The position numbers and the translations under genes were made by a program. DNA of 64,000 nt from Leptodesmis sichuanensis A121 (GTDB lineage: Bacteria; Cyanobacteriota; Cyanobacteriia; Leptolyngbyales; Leptolyngbyaceae), in the NCBI RefSeq assembly GCF_021379005.1, contig NZ_CP075171.1, positions 4,960,001 to 5,024,000 on the forward strand. Reading direction: 5' to 3'. A model generated the notes under the pieces. The model was not told the origin of the DNA, did not search any database, and saw nothing but the letters and a program-made list of their open reading frames with translations. How positions within the stretch are numbered: position 1 is the first letter of the stretch; each line of letters starts with the position of its first letter. Shown here piece after piece: positions 53,874 through 63,948 of this stretch.

Positions 53874-54890
53874 TTAAGAATCGATGTCGGGCACTACCAG
53901 CGTATGATCCAGACTGATGGATTGAACAGTTTCAGGATGCCCCAGAGTATATGACTGTAAATCCGCAGTGTAGGAAGCAAATTTCGGCAAAATTTCTTTA
54001 CAAAATGCTTCGGCAGCCTTGGAGCGATAGCGGTTGGGGTTGATAATCACCGATAGCATTCGCTTAACCACCACATCATCAATTCTGGCCCGGTGTAGCA
54101 CACCCATTTGCAGTTCTTTTTCGATCGCAGAGATCGACACAAAAGCAGCCCCCAGTCCAGATTGAACAGCATTTTTAATTGCTTCAATGGAATTTAGTTC
54201 CATTTCAATTTTGAGCCGGCGCGTTTCAATACCAGACCGGGTAAGCACCTGATCAATCACTTTGCGAATGGTGGATTGAGAGTCCAGCGCAATAAACTGC
54301 AGCCGATAGAGGTCATCTTTCTGCACCACCTCTTCCTTAGCTAAAGGATGCATGATTGGCAGAATCAGCGCGAGTTCGTCCTCAGCATAGGGAATAATTT
54401 CTAGAGAATCCTGAAGTTCTGGAGAAATCTCTCCCCCAATAATCGCCAGGTCAATTTGACCATTGGCGACGCTCCAGGAAGTTCGACGGGTGGAGTGAAC
54501 ATGCAACTGTACCGCAACATCGGGATATTTCTGGCGAAACATCCCAATCATTCGAGGCAGTAAGTAGGTTCCAGTGGTTTGGCTTGCGCCAATGATGAGG
54601 GTGCCGCCCTGCAGATTTTGCAAATCCTCCAGAGCACGGCACGTCTCCTGACAGAGGGTAAGAATCTTTTCTCCATAGTTGAGTAAAAGATGTCCGGCTT
54701 CCGTTAACTGCGCCCGCCTGCCTCCCCGGTCAAATAAGGGAACATCTAATTGGCGCTCCAGGTTTTGCACCTGAAGACTGACAGCAGGTTGAGAAACATA
54801 GAGACTGTCAGCAGCCCGTTTGAAGCTTCCCTCAGCGGCGATCGCTTTGAGAATGCGGAGCTGATCTAGAGTGAAAGGAAGGTCAGACAT
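53874..54890 (-). CDS. rbcR: LysR-type regulator RbcR
   Basis: A 338-residue protein. The HTH (residues 8-66: [36 protein letters not shown]) and the co-inducer domain ([40 protein letters not shown]) are highly typical of cyanobacterial RbcR, the regulator of Rubisco and other carbon-fixation genes. No rbc gene is in the window. It is the first gene of a line followed by the kinase (5 bp) and the PstS-like gene. Confidence 0.92.
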   Translation of the reverse strand: MSDLPFTLDQLRILKAIAAEGSFKRAADSLYVSQPAVSLQVQNLERQLDVPLFDRGGRRAQLTEAGHLLLNYGEKILTLCQETCRALEDLQNLQGGTLIIGASQTTGTYLLPRMIGMFRQKYPDVAVQLHVHSTRRTSWSVANGQIDLAIIGGEISPELQDSLEIIPYAEDELALILPIMHPLAKEEVVQKDDLYRLQFIALDSQSTIRKVIDQVLTRSGIETRRLKIEMELNSIEAIKNAVQSGLGAAFVSISAIEKELQMGVLHRARIDDVVVKRMLSVIINPNRYRSKAAEAFCKEILPKFASYTADLQSYTLGHPETVQSISLDHTLVVPDIDS

Positions 54891-55083
54891 ACGGCTAAAC
54901 CCGAAGAGTGTAAGGAGCGAACGCTTTACCAGTCTGCTCGATGAAATCGAACGTCAGCAGTAGATGCAAAAAATAGGGGCCTCTAAAACCAAAACCGTAG
55001 CATAGATAATCTATGAAATAATCTGTGAAGTCTCCAAAAACACATCCAGGTATGTAATTGTATCGAAACGTAAATGGAAAGCT

Positions 55084-56022
55084 ATGAAACAGGAAGTTAT
55101 TCAGGACTTTCTGAATTTACCAGGAATTTTAGGGTTTGCTCTCATGGATGGGCGATCGCGGCCTTATTTTTATGGAGTAGATCGAACATTAAATTTTCAA
55201 CAGAAAGAGGTTTTAGCTCAGGGCATTTTACAGGTTGTCGAAACGATTCCTGAAGGTTTTGAATCCTTCCAATTTCAGTTTGGGGGACATCAAGTCTATA
55301 TTTATAAAGTGGAGCAGGACATGGTTTTGCTGGTTTTAACCTGTAATGATCTGGTTTATGCGGACTATCTAAAAACTATTAAAAACCTAAAAGCCTCATT
55401 GAGAGAAGATACTACCAATGCAATCGCCAAGTTTCGTCTCATCGCTGGTACTATCACTCAGTCTAACTTTAGCGCTCACCCCCCAATAGGCTCTCCCAAA
55501 GGCCACACCGTTATCCTTACAGACTTCCCGGAAGCCTCTTCTCCAGGCAGTTCTGCCGTCCCCAAAGAGTCTCCTCACCCTGACCCATTAATCAGCACGG
55601 CTCCATCCATCTCCGGTCACATTCCAACTTCAGTGGTTTCGGCTGACTGGGCTTTACCCCTATCCACTGATACGGCTGTTTCCTTCCAGGGTAGCCTGAA
55701 TGATTTGCTACTGGCATTGAACCAACTGAGCCGCTTTACAACCCGTTATCTGGGGACTCAAGTAATTGTGAACTACTGGAAGACTACGCGCCCTCCTCAC
55801 CCCTGGCTGGGCAACTTTCAAATTGATCGAGCGGCCCACATCACCTTCACGCCTGAGGCCAGCGAGGTACTCCAGCACCCCCTCAGTCCAGACCAACAAC
55901 TATGGGTGCAGGAATGGGTTGCCGCCTTTATTAAACGCTGTTCGCAAATTGTGCGCAGCTTTCCCGATTTGATCCAGCAAGCGGCCCTGACAGATGAACA
56001 AAAATCTTTACTTTTGGGTTGA
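55084..56022 (+). CDS. Conserved hypothetical protein, roadblock/LC7-like N-terminus
   Basis: A 312-residue cytoplasmic protein. Residues 1-115 have a pattern similar to roadblock/LC7 domains (LPGILGFALMDGRSRPYFYG, ...VLLVLTCNDLVYADYLKTIKNL). A Ser/Pro-rich linker (about 130-205) and a second helical domain (about 210-310) follow. Such cyanobacterial proteins are thought to act in small-GTPase or motility signalling, but I cannot show this. It is divergent from rbcR across 193 bp. Confidence 0.7.
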   Translation: MKQEVIQDFLNLPGILGFALMDGRSRPYFYGVDRTLNFQQKEVLAQGILQVVETIPEGFESFQFQFGGHQVYIYKVEQDMVLLVLTCNDLVYADYLKTIKNLKASLREDTTNAIAKFRLIAGTITQSNFSAHPPIGSPKGHTVILTDFPEASSPGSSAVPKESPHPDPLISTAPSISGHIPTSVVSADWALPLSTDTAVSFQGSLNDLLLALNQLSRFTTRYLGTQVIVNYWKTTRPPHPWLGNFQIDRAAHITFTPEASEVLQHPLSPDQQLWVQEWVAAFIKRCSQIVRSFPDLIQQAALTDEQKSLLLG

Positions 56023-56197
56023 CTAGATAAAGTTATTAGTCCCTGGTCATTTATCCCTGGTCAACCAGTTGGCTCGTGGTGTGGAGCAGGGCTGAGCGCT
56101 AAGTTCTGAGTTTTAAGGTTTGAGTTTTAAGTTATAGCCCTACGAAGTGGTGTTAGGACGCTATTCTAGAGATAGAACTAGTGTCAGGAGTCACACT

Positions 56198-56590
56198 ATG
56201 CCATCTCCCTACAGTTACGACCTTCGCTGCAAAGCGATCGAGGCCGTTGGTCGTGGTGAACGCAAAAGCGAGGTCTGCCGGATGTTGCACATCAGTCGCA
56301 ACACCTTGGACTTGTGGTTGAAACGTCTGGAACAAACGGGAGATTGCCGAGCCGTAACGGGATTTCAAACCGGCAGTCGGCAAAAAATTACGGATTGGGA
56401 TCGCTTTCGCGCCTTTGTCCAACAGCATGGTGGCAAGACGCAAGCGCAGATGGCTCAATTGTGGGGAGACAATGTCAGCCAACAGAACATCAGTGATGCC
56501 TTGAAAAAGATTGGGGTGAGTCGGAAAAAAAAACTTACGGCTACCGAGAACGAGATGAACTCCAGCGTCAAGCGTTCCGCGAGCAGTTGA
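56198..56590 (+). CDS. IS630 transposase, first reading frame (DNA-binding part)
   Basis: About 130 residues from ATG 56198 with AGGAG seven bases upstream. It has a helix-turn-helix of the paired type (AIEAVGRGERKSEVCRMLHI, SRNTLDLWLKRL) and a second HTH (TQAQMAQLWGDNVSQQNISDAL). Near its end a run of nine A (about 56524-56533) allows -1 slippage into the second frame: normal reading gives KKKLTA, shifted reading gives KKTYGYRERDELQ. By analogy with other IS630 elements the fused product is the active transposase. Confidence 0.9.
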   Translation: MPSPYSYDLRCKAIEAVGRGERKSEVCRMLHISRNTLDLWLKRLEQTGDCRAVTGFQTGSRQKITDWDRFRAFVQQHGGKTQAQMAQLWGDNVSQQNISDALKKIGVSRKKKLTATENEMNSSVKRSASS

Positions 56591-57081
56591 AGACGAAATC
56601 GGCAGACGAGATTATCTATGTAGATGAAGCAGGCATTGACAACCGCGAGGATTATCCCTATGGCTACTGCGAAATTGGACAGCGCTTTGCTGCCTTTAAA
56701 TCAGGCAAACGGACGGAGCGAGTGAGTTGGATAGCGGCACTGTGTCAACGTCACCTAATTGCCCCTCTGACCTTTGAAGGCTCATGTAACCGAGACTTGT
56801 TCGAGATGTGGTTAGAGCACTGTTTGCTGCCTCAGTTGCAACCAGGTAGGGTGATTGTGATTGACAATGCTAGTTTTCACCGCTCTCAATACATTGATGA
56901 AATCGTGGCTGCAGTAGGCTGTGAGATTTGGTATCTACCCGCCTATTCCCCTGACTTAAATCAAATTGAGCATTGGTGGTTTGTGCTCAAAAATTGGATG
57001 CGACAACGCTGGGATGAATTTGACAGTTTTCGTGACTGTGTTGATGCTGCTTTCAAATATTGTCCTAACGTGCTTTCGTAG
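56587..57081 (+). CDS. IS630 transposase, second reading frame (DDE catalytic part)
   Basis: About 164 residues. The DDE triad is present: D in IYVDEAGID, D in VIDNASFHR, E in NQIEHWWFVLKNW. The reported start is a TTG and is probably not used; it is made by -1 frameshift from the first frame, which joins at about 56533. No stop codon or deletion is seen within it, so the element looks intact and possibly mobile. Confidence 0.9.
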   Translation: MKTKSADEIIYVDEAGIDNREDYPYGYCEIGQRFAAFKSGKRTERVSWIAALCQRHLIAPLTFEGSCNRDLFEMWLEHCLLPQLQPGRVIVIDNASFHRSQYIDEIVAAVGCEIWYLPAYSPDLNQIEHWWFVLKNWMRQRWDEFDSFRDCVDAAFKYCPNVLS

Positions 57082-57086
57082 GGCTA

Positions 57087-57160
57087 TAAACCTTGTCCAA
57101 GCCCAGAGCCGGAGTTTCTCTGATCAGGAAACGACCGTTCTCTCGCTGGACTTGGTTTAA
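57087..57160. repeat. Dispersed about 75-bp palindromic repeat, copy 3
   Basis: TAAACCTTGTCCAAGCCCAG at the left and CGCTGGACTTGGTTTAA at the right. It begins with the TA that is duplicated by the IS630 insertion, so the element landed exactly at its border. Confidence 0.85.
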
Positions 57161-57261
57161 GCACAAACAACTGAGGACTGAGAACTTAAAACTTTTCTTG
57201 CACCTCGTGCCAACTGTTGACGGAATCACCAATGACCTTTTATTCGTAGGAGCTTGTTGAG

Positions 57262-57747
57262 ATGGCGAAAATTGTCCGCCTGGAGCCGATCGCCCAGGAA
57301 ACGGCCGTTGAAACGAATGGCAATCTGCTCTCTGTGTTGCTGAATAAGGATCTGGATGTCCTCAAGGAATGTGGTGGTCGGGGAATGTGCGCGACCTGCC
57401 ATATTTACGTACAGCAAGGGATGGAGGCGTTGTCTCCAGTTAACCGTCGAGAACAACGAACACTGGAAGTCATTACCACCTGTAAGCCCAACTCGCGGTT
57501 AGCGTGTCAGGCCAGGGTTTTGCAAAATGGGGTGGTGGTTGAACTGCCGCCTGGGATGTATATCAATTCCATTAAGGATATTGAGGTACTGATTGGACGG
57601 CGGGCTGAACAGGATCTACTCCATCCTATTACAGGGCAGGTACTGGTAGAGGCAGGCAAGCTGATTACCCGATCGATGCTGAAGCAAATTGAGGACACCA
57701 CCAGTTTTACCCTTGGAACTTATTTTTCTCAGTCAAGAGATATATAA
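57262..57747 (+). CDS. 2Fe-2S ferredoxin of CX5CX2C type
   Basis: A 161-residue protein. The cluster ligands are C37, C43, C46 and C82 (ECGGRGMCATCH and RLACQARV). The second half (about 95-161) is an added helical domain ending TTSFTLGTYFSQSRDI, not seen in small ferredoxins. It resembles chlorosome-type/adrenodoxin-like ferredoxins in the CX5CX2C spacing. It is followed after 37 bp by a phycobiliprotein-like gene, which suggests a joint role, perhaps in redox control of antenna or bilin metabolism (inference). Confidence 0.85.
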   Translation: MAKIVRLEPIAQETAVETNGNLLSVLLNKDLDVLKECGGRGMCATCHIYVQQGMEALSPVNRREQRTLEVITTCKPNSRLACQARVLQNGVVVELPPGMYINSIKDIEVLIGRRAEQDLLHPITGQVLVEAGKLITRSMLKQIEDTTSFTLGTYFSQSRDI

Positions 57748-57784
57748 ACTACATTAGTACCTACCAGGGAGAGAGTAAAGATTC

Positions 57785-58252
57785 ATGCTGAGCCAGTTGA
57801 AGCAGTTGGGCGATGTCACAGATGGCCGCTATGCCACGGATGATGAGCTTAAATTCATGGATCACTATGCCCGTTCCTTCTACCTGAGAGTTCAGACTTA
57901 TCAACGGTTGCAGGTAGCCGAAGCAATGATTGTTCAGCAGGTGCTAAGCAGGGTCAAGAAGCTCGATCCGGCCAGTTTTCAACAGGAGCATATCGAAGCA
58001 AAGTGGAAGCGGGACACCATCCGAGTACTCCGATACTCCGCGATCGCCCTGCTGCTGGATGACCCCAATACCCTACGCGAACGGCTGCTGTACTGGTTCC
58101 GAACTGTGATGAAAGCCTTTGGCACCCAAAAAAATTGTGCGATCACCTACCAGGTAATGCAGGAGGTCGTACAACAGTTCCTCACTCCCAATCAGGCCAG
58201 TTTGTTTTGTCCCATTCTGGAGCTGAATCGACAAATTTTAGGAGATGTGTGA
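57785..58252 (+). CDS. Phycobiliprotein-like (allophycocyanin paralogue) globin-fold protein
   Basis: A 155-residue all-helical protein. The segment WKRDTIRVLRYSAIALLLDDPNTLRERLLYWFRTVMKAFG follows the helix E-G region of allophycocyanin ([21 protein letters not shown] type), but the bilin-binding cysteine is missing (KWKRDTI). It therefore likely does not carry a chromophore. Such paralogues occur in most cyanobacteria beside a ferredoxin gene. Possible job: sensor or assembly factor for the phycobilisome. Confidence 0.8.
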   Translation: MLSQLKQLGDVTDGRYATDDELKFMDHYARSFYLRVQTYQRLQVAEAMIVQQVLSRVKKLDPASFQQEHIEAKWKRDTIRVLRYSAIALLLDDPNTLRERLLYWFRTVMKAFGTQKNCAITYQVMQEVVQQFLTPNQASLFCPILELNRQILGDV

Positions 58253-58400
58253 GGCAAATTCCGGAGCATTTTGGGGCATTTAAGAAGTAGGGTGTATCTG
58301 TGCCAACTCGATGGCAATCGCCATGAGAGTTGCCGTGATCATGCGGCATGATTAAGAAAGATTGTTTTGTATTCACGCACAGTACTTTTTGCAAACTCCA

Positions 58401-61028
58401 ATGCTTACTCCCCTAAGTGGTGCTCAAATTCGGCAAACCTTCCTGGACTTTTTTGCGAGTAAAGGACACAAGATTCTTCCCAGTGCTTCCCTGGTGCCAG
58501 AGGATCCGACCGTTCTGCTGACGATCGCCGGAATGTTACCCTTCAAGCCGATTTTTTTGGGCCAGCGAGCGGCGGAGTTTCCCCGAGCCACGACCGCCCA
58601 GAAATGTATCCGTACCAATGACATTGAAAATGTGGGGCGGACGGCACGGCACCACACCTTCTTTGAAATGCTGGGGAATTTCAGCTTTGGCGACTACTTC
58701 AAGTCCGAAGCGATCGCCTGGGCCTGGGAATTATCGACCCAAGTGTATGGTCTACCTCCCGAACGGGTGGTCGTCAGTGTGTTTGAAGAAGATGACGAAG
58801 CTTTTGCCATCTGGCGCGACGAAATCGGCATTCCAGAGCACCGGATTCAACGCATGGGAGCGGATGACAACTTCTGGGTGTCTGGCCCTACGGGTCCCTG
58901 TGGCCCCTGTTCCGAGTTGTACTACGACTTCAAGCCGGAACTGGGCGATGACCACATCGACCTGGAAGATGACAGCCGTTTCATCGAGTTCTATAACCTG
59001 GTGTTTATGCAATACAACCGGGATGTGGACGGCAAATTAACTCCCCTGAAAAGCAAAAATATTGATACGGGCATGGGCCTGGAGCGGATGGCGCAAATCC
59101 TGCAGCAAGTACCCAATAATTACGAAACCGATCTGATTTTTCCGATCGTCCAAACAGCGGCTGAAATTGCGGGTATTGATTACGCCAAAGCCGATGAATC
59201 AACGAAAGTAGCCCTCAAGGTGATCGGTGATCATATTCGAGCCGTGGTTCATATGCTGGCCGATGGGATTACCGCCTCCAATGAAGGACGGGGTTATGTG
59301 CTACGGCGGCTGATTCGGCGCGTAATTCGCTACGGGCGGCTGATTGGGATTAACCAGGAATTTACGCCCCAGGTAGCTGAAACGGCGATCGCCCTGGCCG
59401 AGGATGCCTATCCGCATGTACGGCGCATGGAACTGACGATCAAACTGGCGCTACAACGGGAGGAAATTCGTTTCCTCAAGACTCTGGAATTTGGGGAACG
59501 GGAACTGGCGACGCTGATTGAAAAAATTGGCCCTGGGGGACAAATTCCCGGTGAAAATGCCTTCATTCTGTATGACACCTATGGCTTCCCCCTGGAATTG
59601 ACACAGGAAATTGCTGCCGAAAAAGGACTCACCGTCGATCTGGAGGGCTTCCAGGCAGAGATGGAAAAACAACGGCAGCGATCGCGGAATGCCGTAGAAA
59701 CCATCGACCTGACCGTCCAGGGATCCCTGAATCAACTGGCGGATCACATCCATGAAACCGAATTTCTGGGATACGTTCAACCTTCGACGGAAGCTGAAGT
59801 CCAGGCTCTGATGGTGGGCGGCCATAGTGTAACGCTGGCCGAAGCCGGTACGGAAGTCCAGGTGATTCTGGATCAAACGCCTTTTTATGCAGAGTCAGGG
59901 GGGCAAGTTGGCGATCGTGGCTATCTCTCTGGCGAAAACGTTCTGGTACGGATTCACGATGTCCAGAAGGAATCCGGCTTCTACGTTCACTACGGACGGA
60001 TTGAGCGGGGCACTCTGCATGTGGCGGATGTGGTCAATGCTCAGATTGATCTGGCCTGTCGTCGGCGTGCCCAGGCCAACCATACGGCGACTCACCTGCT
60101 GCAAGCGGCCCTCAAGCAGATTGTGGACGATCAGATTTCCCAGGCAGGTTCTCTGGTTGCCTTCGATCGCCTGCGGTTTGATTTTCACTGTCCCCGCCCG
60201 GTAACCGCCGATGAACTGCAACAGATTGAGGACTTAATCAATACCTGGATTGCGGAGGCTCACACGGCCCAAACCTACATTCTGCCGTTGGCGGAGGCCA
60301 AAGCACGGGGAGCGATCGCCATGTTTGGGGAGAAATACGCCAATGAGGTGCGGGTGCTAGATGTGCCCGGAGTCTCGATGGAGTTATGTGGGGGCACCCA
60401 CGTCAGTAACACGGCTGAAATTGGCCTGTTCAAAATTATTTCCGAGTCGGGTGTGGCGGCTGGCATTCGGCGCATTGAAGCGGTGGCTGGCCCTTCTGTG
60501 CTGGAGTACCTGAATGTACGGGATGCCGTCGTGAAGGATCTGAGCGATCGGTTTAAGGTGAAGCCAGAAGAAATCCCCGATCGCATTACCACCTTACAAA
60601 ATGAATTGAAGGCGACCCAGAAGCAACTGGAAGCCGCAAAGTCCCAACTGGCGTTAGCCAAAGCCGACAGTCTACTGGCCCAAGCGGAGGCTTCAGGTGA
60701 CTTCAAGATTCTGGTGGCGGAGATGGCGGGTGTGGATCCCGACTCACTAAAAACGGTGGCGGAACAACTACAACAAAAACTGCCCAACAGTGCGGTTGTG
60801 CTTGGTTCGGTGCCTGAACCTGGAAAAGTCAGCCTGGTAGCCGCCTTCAGCCCAGAAGTGGTGAAAAAAGGCTTGCAGGCTGGAAAATTGGTGGGCGCGA
60901 TTGCCAAAATTTGTGGCGGTGGGGGCGGTGGCCGTCCGAACCTGGCCCAGGCTGGCGGACGGGATGACAGCAAACTGCCCGCCGCTTTGGAGGAGGCAAA
61001 ACAACAGCTTAAATCGGGCCTCAGTTAA
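58401..61028 (+). CDS. alaS: Alanyl-tRNA synthetase
   Basis: An 875-residue protein from ATG 58401 ([18 protein letters not shown]; the frame is open to 58362). Catalytic core with [22 protein letters not shown] and GMGLERMAQ; editing domain with [13 protein letters not shown] (HxxxH) and [13 protein letters not shown] (CxxxH); C-terminal oligomerisation/C-Ala domain ending [15 protein letters not shown]. All zinc-binding residues are present. It charges tRNA-Ala and hydrolyses mischarged Ser/Gly. Confidence 0.97.
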   Translation: MLTPLSGAQIRQTFLDFFASKGHKILPSASLVPEDPTVLLTIAGMLPFKPIFLGQRAAEFPRATTAQKCIRTNDIENVGRTARHHTFFEMLGNFSFGDYFKSEAIAWAWELSTQVYGLPPERVVVSVFEEDDEAFAIWRDEIGIPEHRIQRMGADDNFWVSGPTGPCGPCSELYYDFKPELGDDHIDLEDDSRFIEFYNLVFMQYNRDVDGKLTPLKSKNIDTGMGLERMAQILQQVPNNYETDLIFPIVQTAAEIAGIDYAKADESTKVALKVIGDHIRAVVHMLADGITASNEGRGYVLRRLIRRVIRYGRLIGINQEFTPQVAETAIALAEDAYPHVRRMELTIKLALQREEIRFLKTLEFGERELATLIEKIGPGGQIPGENAFILYDTYGFPLELTQEIAAEKGLTVDLEGFQAEMEKQRQRSRNAVETIDLTVQGSLNQLADHIHETEFLGYVQPSTEAEVQALMVGGHSVTLAEAGTEVQVILDQTPFYAESGGQVGDRGYLSGENVLVRIHDVQKESGFYVHYGRIERGTLHVADVVNAQIDLACRRRAQANHTATHLLQAALKQIVDDQISQAGSLVAFDRLRFDFHCPRPVTADELQQIEDLINTWIAEAHTAQTYILPLAEAKARGAIAMFGEKYANEVRVLDVPGVSMELCGGTHVSNTAEIGLFKIISESGVAAGIRRIEAVAGPSVLEYLNVRDAVVKDLSDRFKVKPEEIPDRITTLQNELKATQKQLEAAKSQLALAKADSLLAQAEASGDFKILVAEMAGVDPDSLKTVAEQLQQKLPNSAVVLGSVPEPGKVSLVAAFSPEVVKKGLQAGKLVGAIAKICGGGGGGRPNLAQAGGRDDSKLPAALEEAKQQLKSGLS

Positions 61029-61045
61029 GTGAATCCATCACAGTC

Positions 61046-62224
61046 ATGAACAAATTTGATTGGATTGTAGTAGGTGGAGGCATTACGGGAGCAGCCCTGG
61101 CCTATGAATTAGCCAACCAGGGGGTGTCGGTACTGCTGCTGGAACGGGATGCCACCCTGCGGGGAGCCAGCCGCTATGGGTATGGTGGCATTGCTTACTG
61201 GGCCGGAACTACGGAGTTAACTCGACAACTGTGTGCGGAAGGCATTGCCATTCATCGATCGCTGACCGATGAACTGGAGAGCGACCCAGAATTCCGGGAA
61301 CTGGATCTGGTGCTGACCGTTCCCCCAGATGCTGATATTCCAGCGATCGCCCAAGCTTATCAAGCCTTTGCCATACCGCCTCAGTATGTGGAGCGGCAGC
61401 CAGCCTGTGAGTTGGAACCCTTACTCAATCCAGAGGCGATCGCGGGAGCTTTTACCGTTAAACATGGTCATGTGAATTTAAGGAAACTGGTGGAAGCCTA
61501 TCGTCAGGCGTTCATCAACCGGGGCGGTACGTTGGAGATTGAAACCGCAACCGCAGTACTCAAAGGAGACAGAAAACAAGTTCAAGGCATTCAAGGTCGC
61601 CAGAACACTTATTTTGCTGAAAATGTCGCGATCTGTACGGGAGCACTCACTCGTCTCTTCTTACGGCAGGCGGGCATTGTCATTCCGCAATACTTCACTC
61701 ATGCCGAACTGATCGAAACTCCCCCCCTGGAGATCAAGCTGCGATCGCTGGTGATGCCTGCTGAAACCCAGCGTTTGCAACTGGAAGCCAGAGCCAGCCA
61801 AGCTGAAATTGATTCACTCTGGGATCACCCCGGACATGAACCTGTGTCGCCCATCCTGGATGCGGGAGCGGTTCAGTTTTTAGACGGGCGAATGCGGTTG
61901 GGACAAATTAGCCGTGCTCTGACGGATCCCTTTGCCCCGATTGATGCGGCAGCCAGTGAAACTGCCATCCGTACCCAGGTGGGAGCGATTCTTCCAGCTT
62001 TGCAAGACGTACCTGGCACCTGGCATCACTGTCTGATTGCCTTTAGCCGGGATAGTCTACCATTGATTGGCCCGATCGCCGATTGGGAAAATTTGCATCT
62101 GTTTTCGGGTTTCAGCAATCCCCTAGCGATCGTACCAGCCCTAGCGCGTCGATTTGCCAAACAGGCCGCGATCGCAAAAATTGACCCTTTACTAAAACAG
62201 CTTTCCCCTAACCGCTTTGGTTAG
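61046..62224 (+). CDS. FAD-dependent amino-acid-oxidase-like oxidoreductase
   Basis: A 392-residue protein with an N-terminal dinucleotide-binding motif VVGGGITGAALAYELANQGVSVLLLERD and a DAO-type C-terminal region (HHCLIAFSRDSLPLIGPIADWENLHLFSGFSNPLAIVP). Related enzymes are glycine/sarcosine oxidases and glycerol-3-phosphate dehydrogenase-like proteins; the substrate is open. It starts 17 bp after alaS, so the two may be co-transcribed. Confidence 0.88.
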   Translation: MNKFDWIVVGGGITGAALAYELANQGVSVLLLERDATLRGASRYGYGGIAYWAGTTELTRQLCAEGIAIHRSLTDELESDPEFRELDLVLTVPPDADIPAIAQAYQAFAIPPQYVERQPACELEPLLNPEAIAGAFTVKHGHVNLRKLVEAYRQAFINRGGTLEIETATAVLKGDRKQVQGIQGRQNTYFAENVAICTGALTRLFLRQAGIVIPQYFTHAELIETPPLEIKLRSLVMPAETQRLQLEARASQAEIDSLWDHPGHEPVSPILDAGAVQFLDGRMRLGQISRALTDPFAPIDAAASETAIRTQVGAILPALQDVPGTWHHCLIAFSRDSLPLIGPIADWENLHLFSGFSNPLAIVPALARRFAKQAAIAKIDPLLKQLSPNRFG

Positions 62225-62302
62225 CCTGTTAGGGAGCCAATCAGCTGTAGTACTAAGCAGTAAACTGATTGAAGGTATGGTGGTGCATACAGGGACAACA
62301 TA

Positions 62303-63274
62303 ATGGCATGGATAGCGTTAAGCTTTGAGGCTACGAGTGAAGCGGTGGATTGGGTGTACACATTGCTGGCAGGGGCAAATTATCCAGGTGACATTCAAAT
62401 TCAAGGATTAGATGATTCTTCCCACGATCGCTCCACTCACCCCGATCGCGGGTCATCTGAGTTTGCATTCGCAGTGCACCTTTATCTTCCTGATGCCTCC
62501 CGTTTTGATGTAGAACAGATGCACGGCTTATTTTCTTCGTTATATCGTACCAGAATGATTACGGCTCCGGAGGAAACTGTTGTGATGGAAAAGCCTGCCG
62601 CCTCAGAGTTATCTAATTCCCCGATTACTCGGATTGGTGGCCGGTTTGTCGTCTTACCATTGGCGGCTTCCTACGAGCCGGAATCAGACTCCGAAATTTT
62701 GATCCGGTTAGAACCCACTCTCGCTTTTGGCAGCGGCTTTCATCCAGCCACTCGGCTCAGTTTGCAACTATTGGAACGATATGTAATTCCTTCAATGAAG
62801 GTTCTGGATTTAGGATCCGGGTCAGGAATTCTCACGGTAGCTGCTGCAAAACTGGGGGCACAGGTGGTCGCTCTGGACAACGATCGCATCGCTGCCGAAT
62901 CTACCCAAAGCACCGTGAATTTGAATGGAGTTGCCTCGCAGGTGACAGTGATGGAAGGGAGTTTGGGTCAGGGCAGTGAACTGGGGCACTGGATGGGAGG
63001 CGAAGTGGCCGAAACTGCGTCCAGGTTGGATGCTTGCGATCGCTTTGATCTGATTGTGGCCAATATCTTTGCCCGAGTTCACATTGCACTCGCCACCGAT
63101 TTCCGGCAAGCTCTCCGTTGCTCAGAGCAAGGTGGATGGCTGATTGCGGCAGGTTTTACTGCAGATTACGAACCAGAAATTACAGCCGCTTTTACCCAGG
63201 AAGGGTTTGCAGTTGTAGAGTGTGAGCGGTTAGATGAATGGATCGCGATCGTGTTTCGACGGACGGCTCTTTGA
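62303..63274 (+). CDS. prmA: Ribosomal protein L11 methyltransferase
   Basis: A 323-residue protein with FGSGFHPATRLSLQLLE (a known PrmA motif FGTGxHxTT with GS and A changes), the SAM-binding VLDLGSGSGILTVAAAKLGAQVVALDND and NIFARVHI (NPPY-like position). It trimethylates lysines of L11. The N-terminal domain is the small L11-binding domain. The changes in the HxTT motif are conservative. It is followed after 17 bp by the DUF938 gene. Confidence 0.93.
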   Translation: MAWIALSFEATSEAVDWVYTLLAGANYPGDIQIQGLDDSSHDRSTHPDRGSSEFAFAVHLYLPDASRFDVEQMHGLFSSLYRTRMITAPEETVVMEKPAASELSNSPITRIGGRFVVLPLAASYEPESDSEILIRLEPTLAFGSGFHPATRLSLQLLERYVIPSMKVLDLGSGSGILTVAAAKLGAQVVALDNDRIAAESTQSTVNLNGVASQVTVMEGSLGQGSELGHWMGGEVAETASRLDACDRFDLIVANIFARVHIALATDFRQALRCSEQGGWLIAAGFTADYEPEITAAFTQEGFAVVECERLDEWIAIVFRRTAL

Positions 63275-63291
63275 ATTATGAGTTATGAATT

Positions 63292-63948
63292 ATGAATGAT
63301 AATCGCCAATTTGCTCCTGCCACTCAGCGCAACCGGGAACCCATTCTGGAAGTGTTGTCAGAGGTTCTGCCAGCATTCGGTACGGTGTTGGAAATTTCCA
63401 GTGGGACGGGAGAACATGCGGTTTTTTTCGCACCCCGGTTAGTGCCCCGTCTCTGGATTCCGTCTGATCCCAATCCAATGGCACGGGCGAGTATTGCCGC
63501 CTGGAGAGAACACTGTCCTGCTGAGAATCTGTATCCGCCGATCGCACTGGATGTCTGCGCTCCAGTTTGGCCAGTAGAGCAGCAGCCTTTACCGGAAGCC
63601 TTGCAAGATCTGGATTTGCAGCAGCATCCCATCCGGGCGATCGTCAACATCAACATGATTCACATTGCGCCCTGGCGTGCCTGCCTGGGGCTGCTGGCTG
63701 GAGCAAAGCGTCTGTTACCGCCCAAGGGCATCTTGTATCTTTACGGGCCATTCAAACAGGTTGGCAACCATACTGCACCGAGCAATGAAGCCTTTGATGC
63801 CAGTCTCCAGATGCAGAATCCAGAGTGGGGAGTCCGAAATTTAGAGGATGTCGTTGCTACCGCTCAAACCCACCATCTGGCGCTGGTAAAAACAGTGGCC
63901 ATGCCAGCGAATAACCTCTCTGTGATTTTTCAACGAACGCAAGACTAA
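63292..63948 (+). CDS. DUF938-family SAM-dependent methyltransferase-like protein
   Basis: A 218-residue protein beginning NDNRQFAPATQRNREPILEV, with VLEISSGTGEHAVFFAPRLVP (glycine-rich SAM site), NINMIHIAPWRACLGLL and LYLYGPFKQVG. This order is diagnostic of DUF938. The substrate is unknown. It lies 17 bp after prmA; ATG 63292 is directly preceded by a repeat-like TATGAATTATGA stretch. The C-terminus is complete (stop at 63946-63948). The remaining 52 bp of the window carry no visible feature. Confidence 0.9.
   Translation: MNDNRQFAPATQRNREPILEVLSEVLPAFGTVLEISSGTGEHAVFFAPRLVPRLWIPSDPNPMARASIAAWREHCPAENLYPPIALDVCAPVWPVEQQPLPEALQDLDLQQHPIRAIVNINMIHIAPWRACLGLLAGAKRLLPPKGILYLYGPFKQVGNHTAPSNEAFDASLQMQNPEWGVRNLEDVVATAQTHHLALVKTVAMPANNLSVIFQRTQD

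Larger units (their letters stand above)
56135..57086 (+). mobile_element. Complete IS630-type insertion sequence (952 bp)
   Basis: Terminal inverted repeats start TAGCCCTACGAAG on both ends (left 56135; right complement ending 57086), imperfect over about 25 bp. The element is flanked by TA at 56133-56134 and 57087-57088, the target duplication typical of IS630/Tc1-mariner. It carries one frameshifted transposase gene. Insertion is at the outer TA of the palindromic repeat copy 3. Confidence 0.92.
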
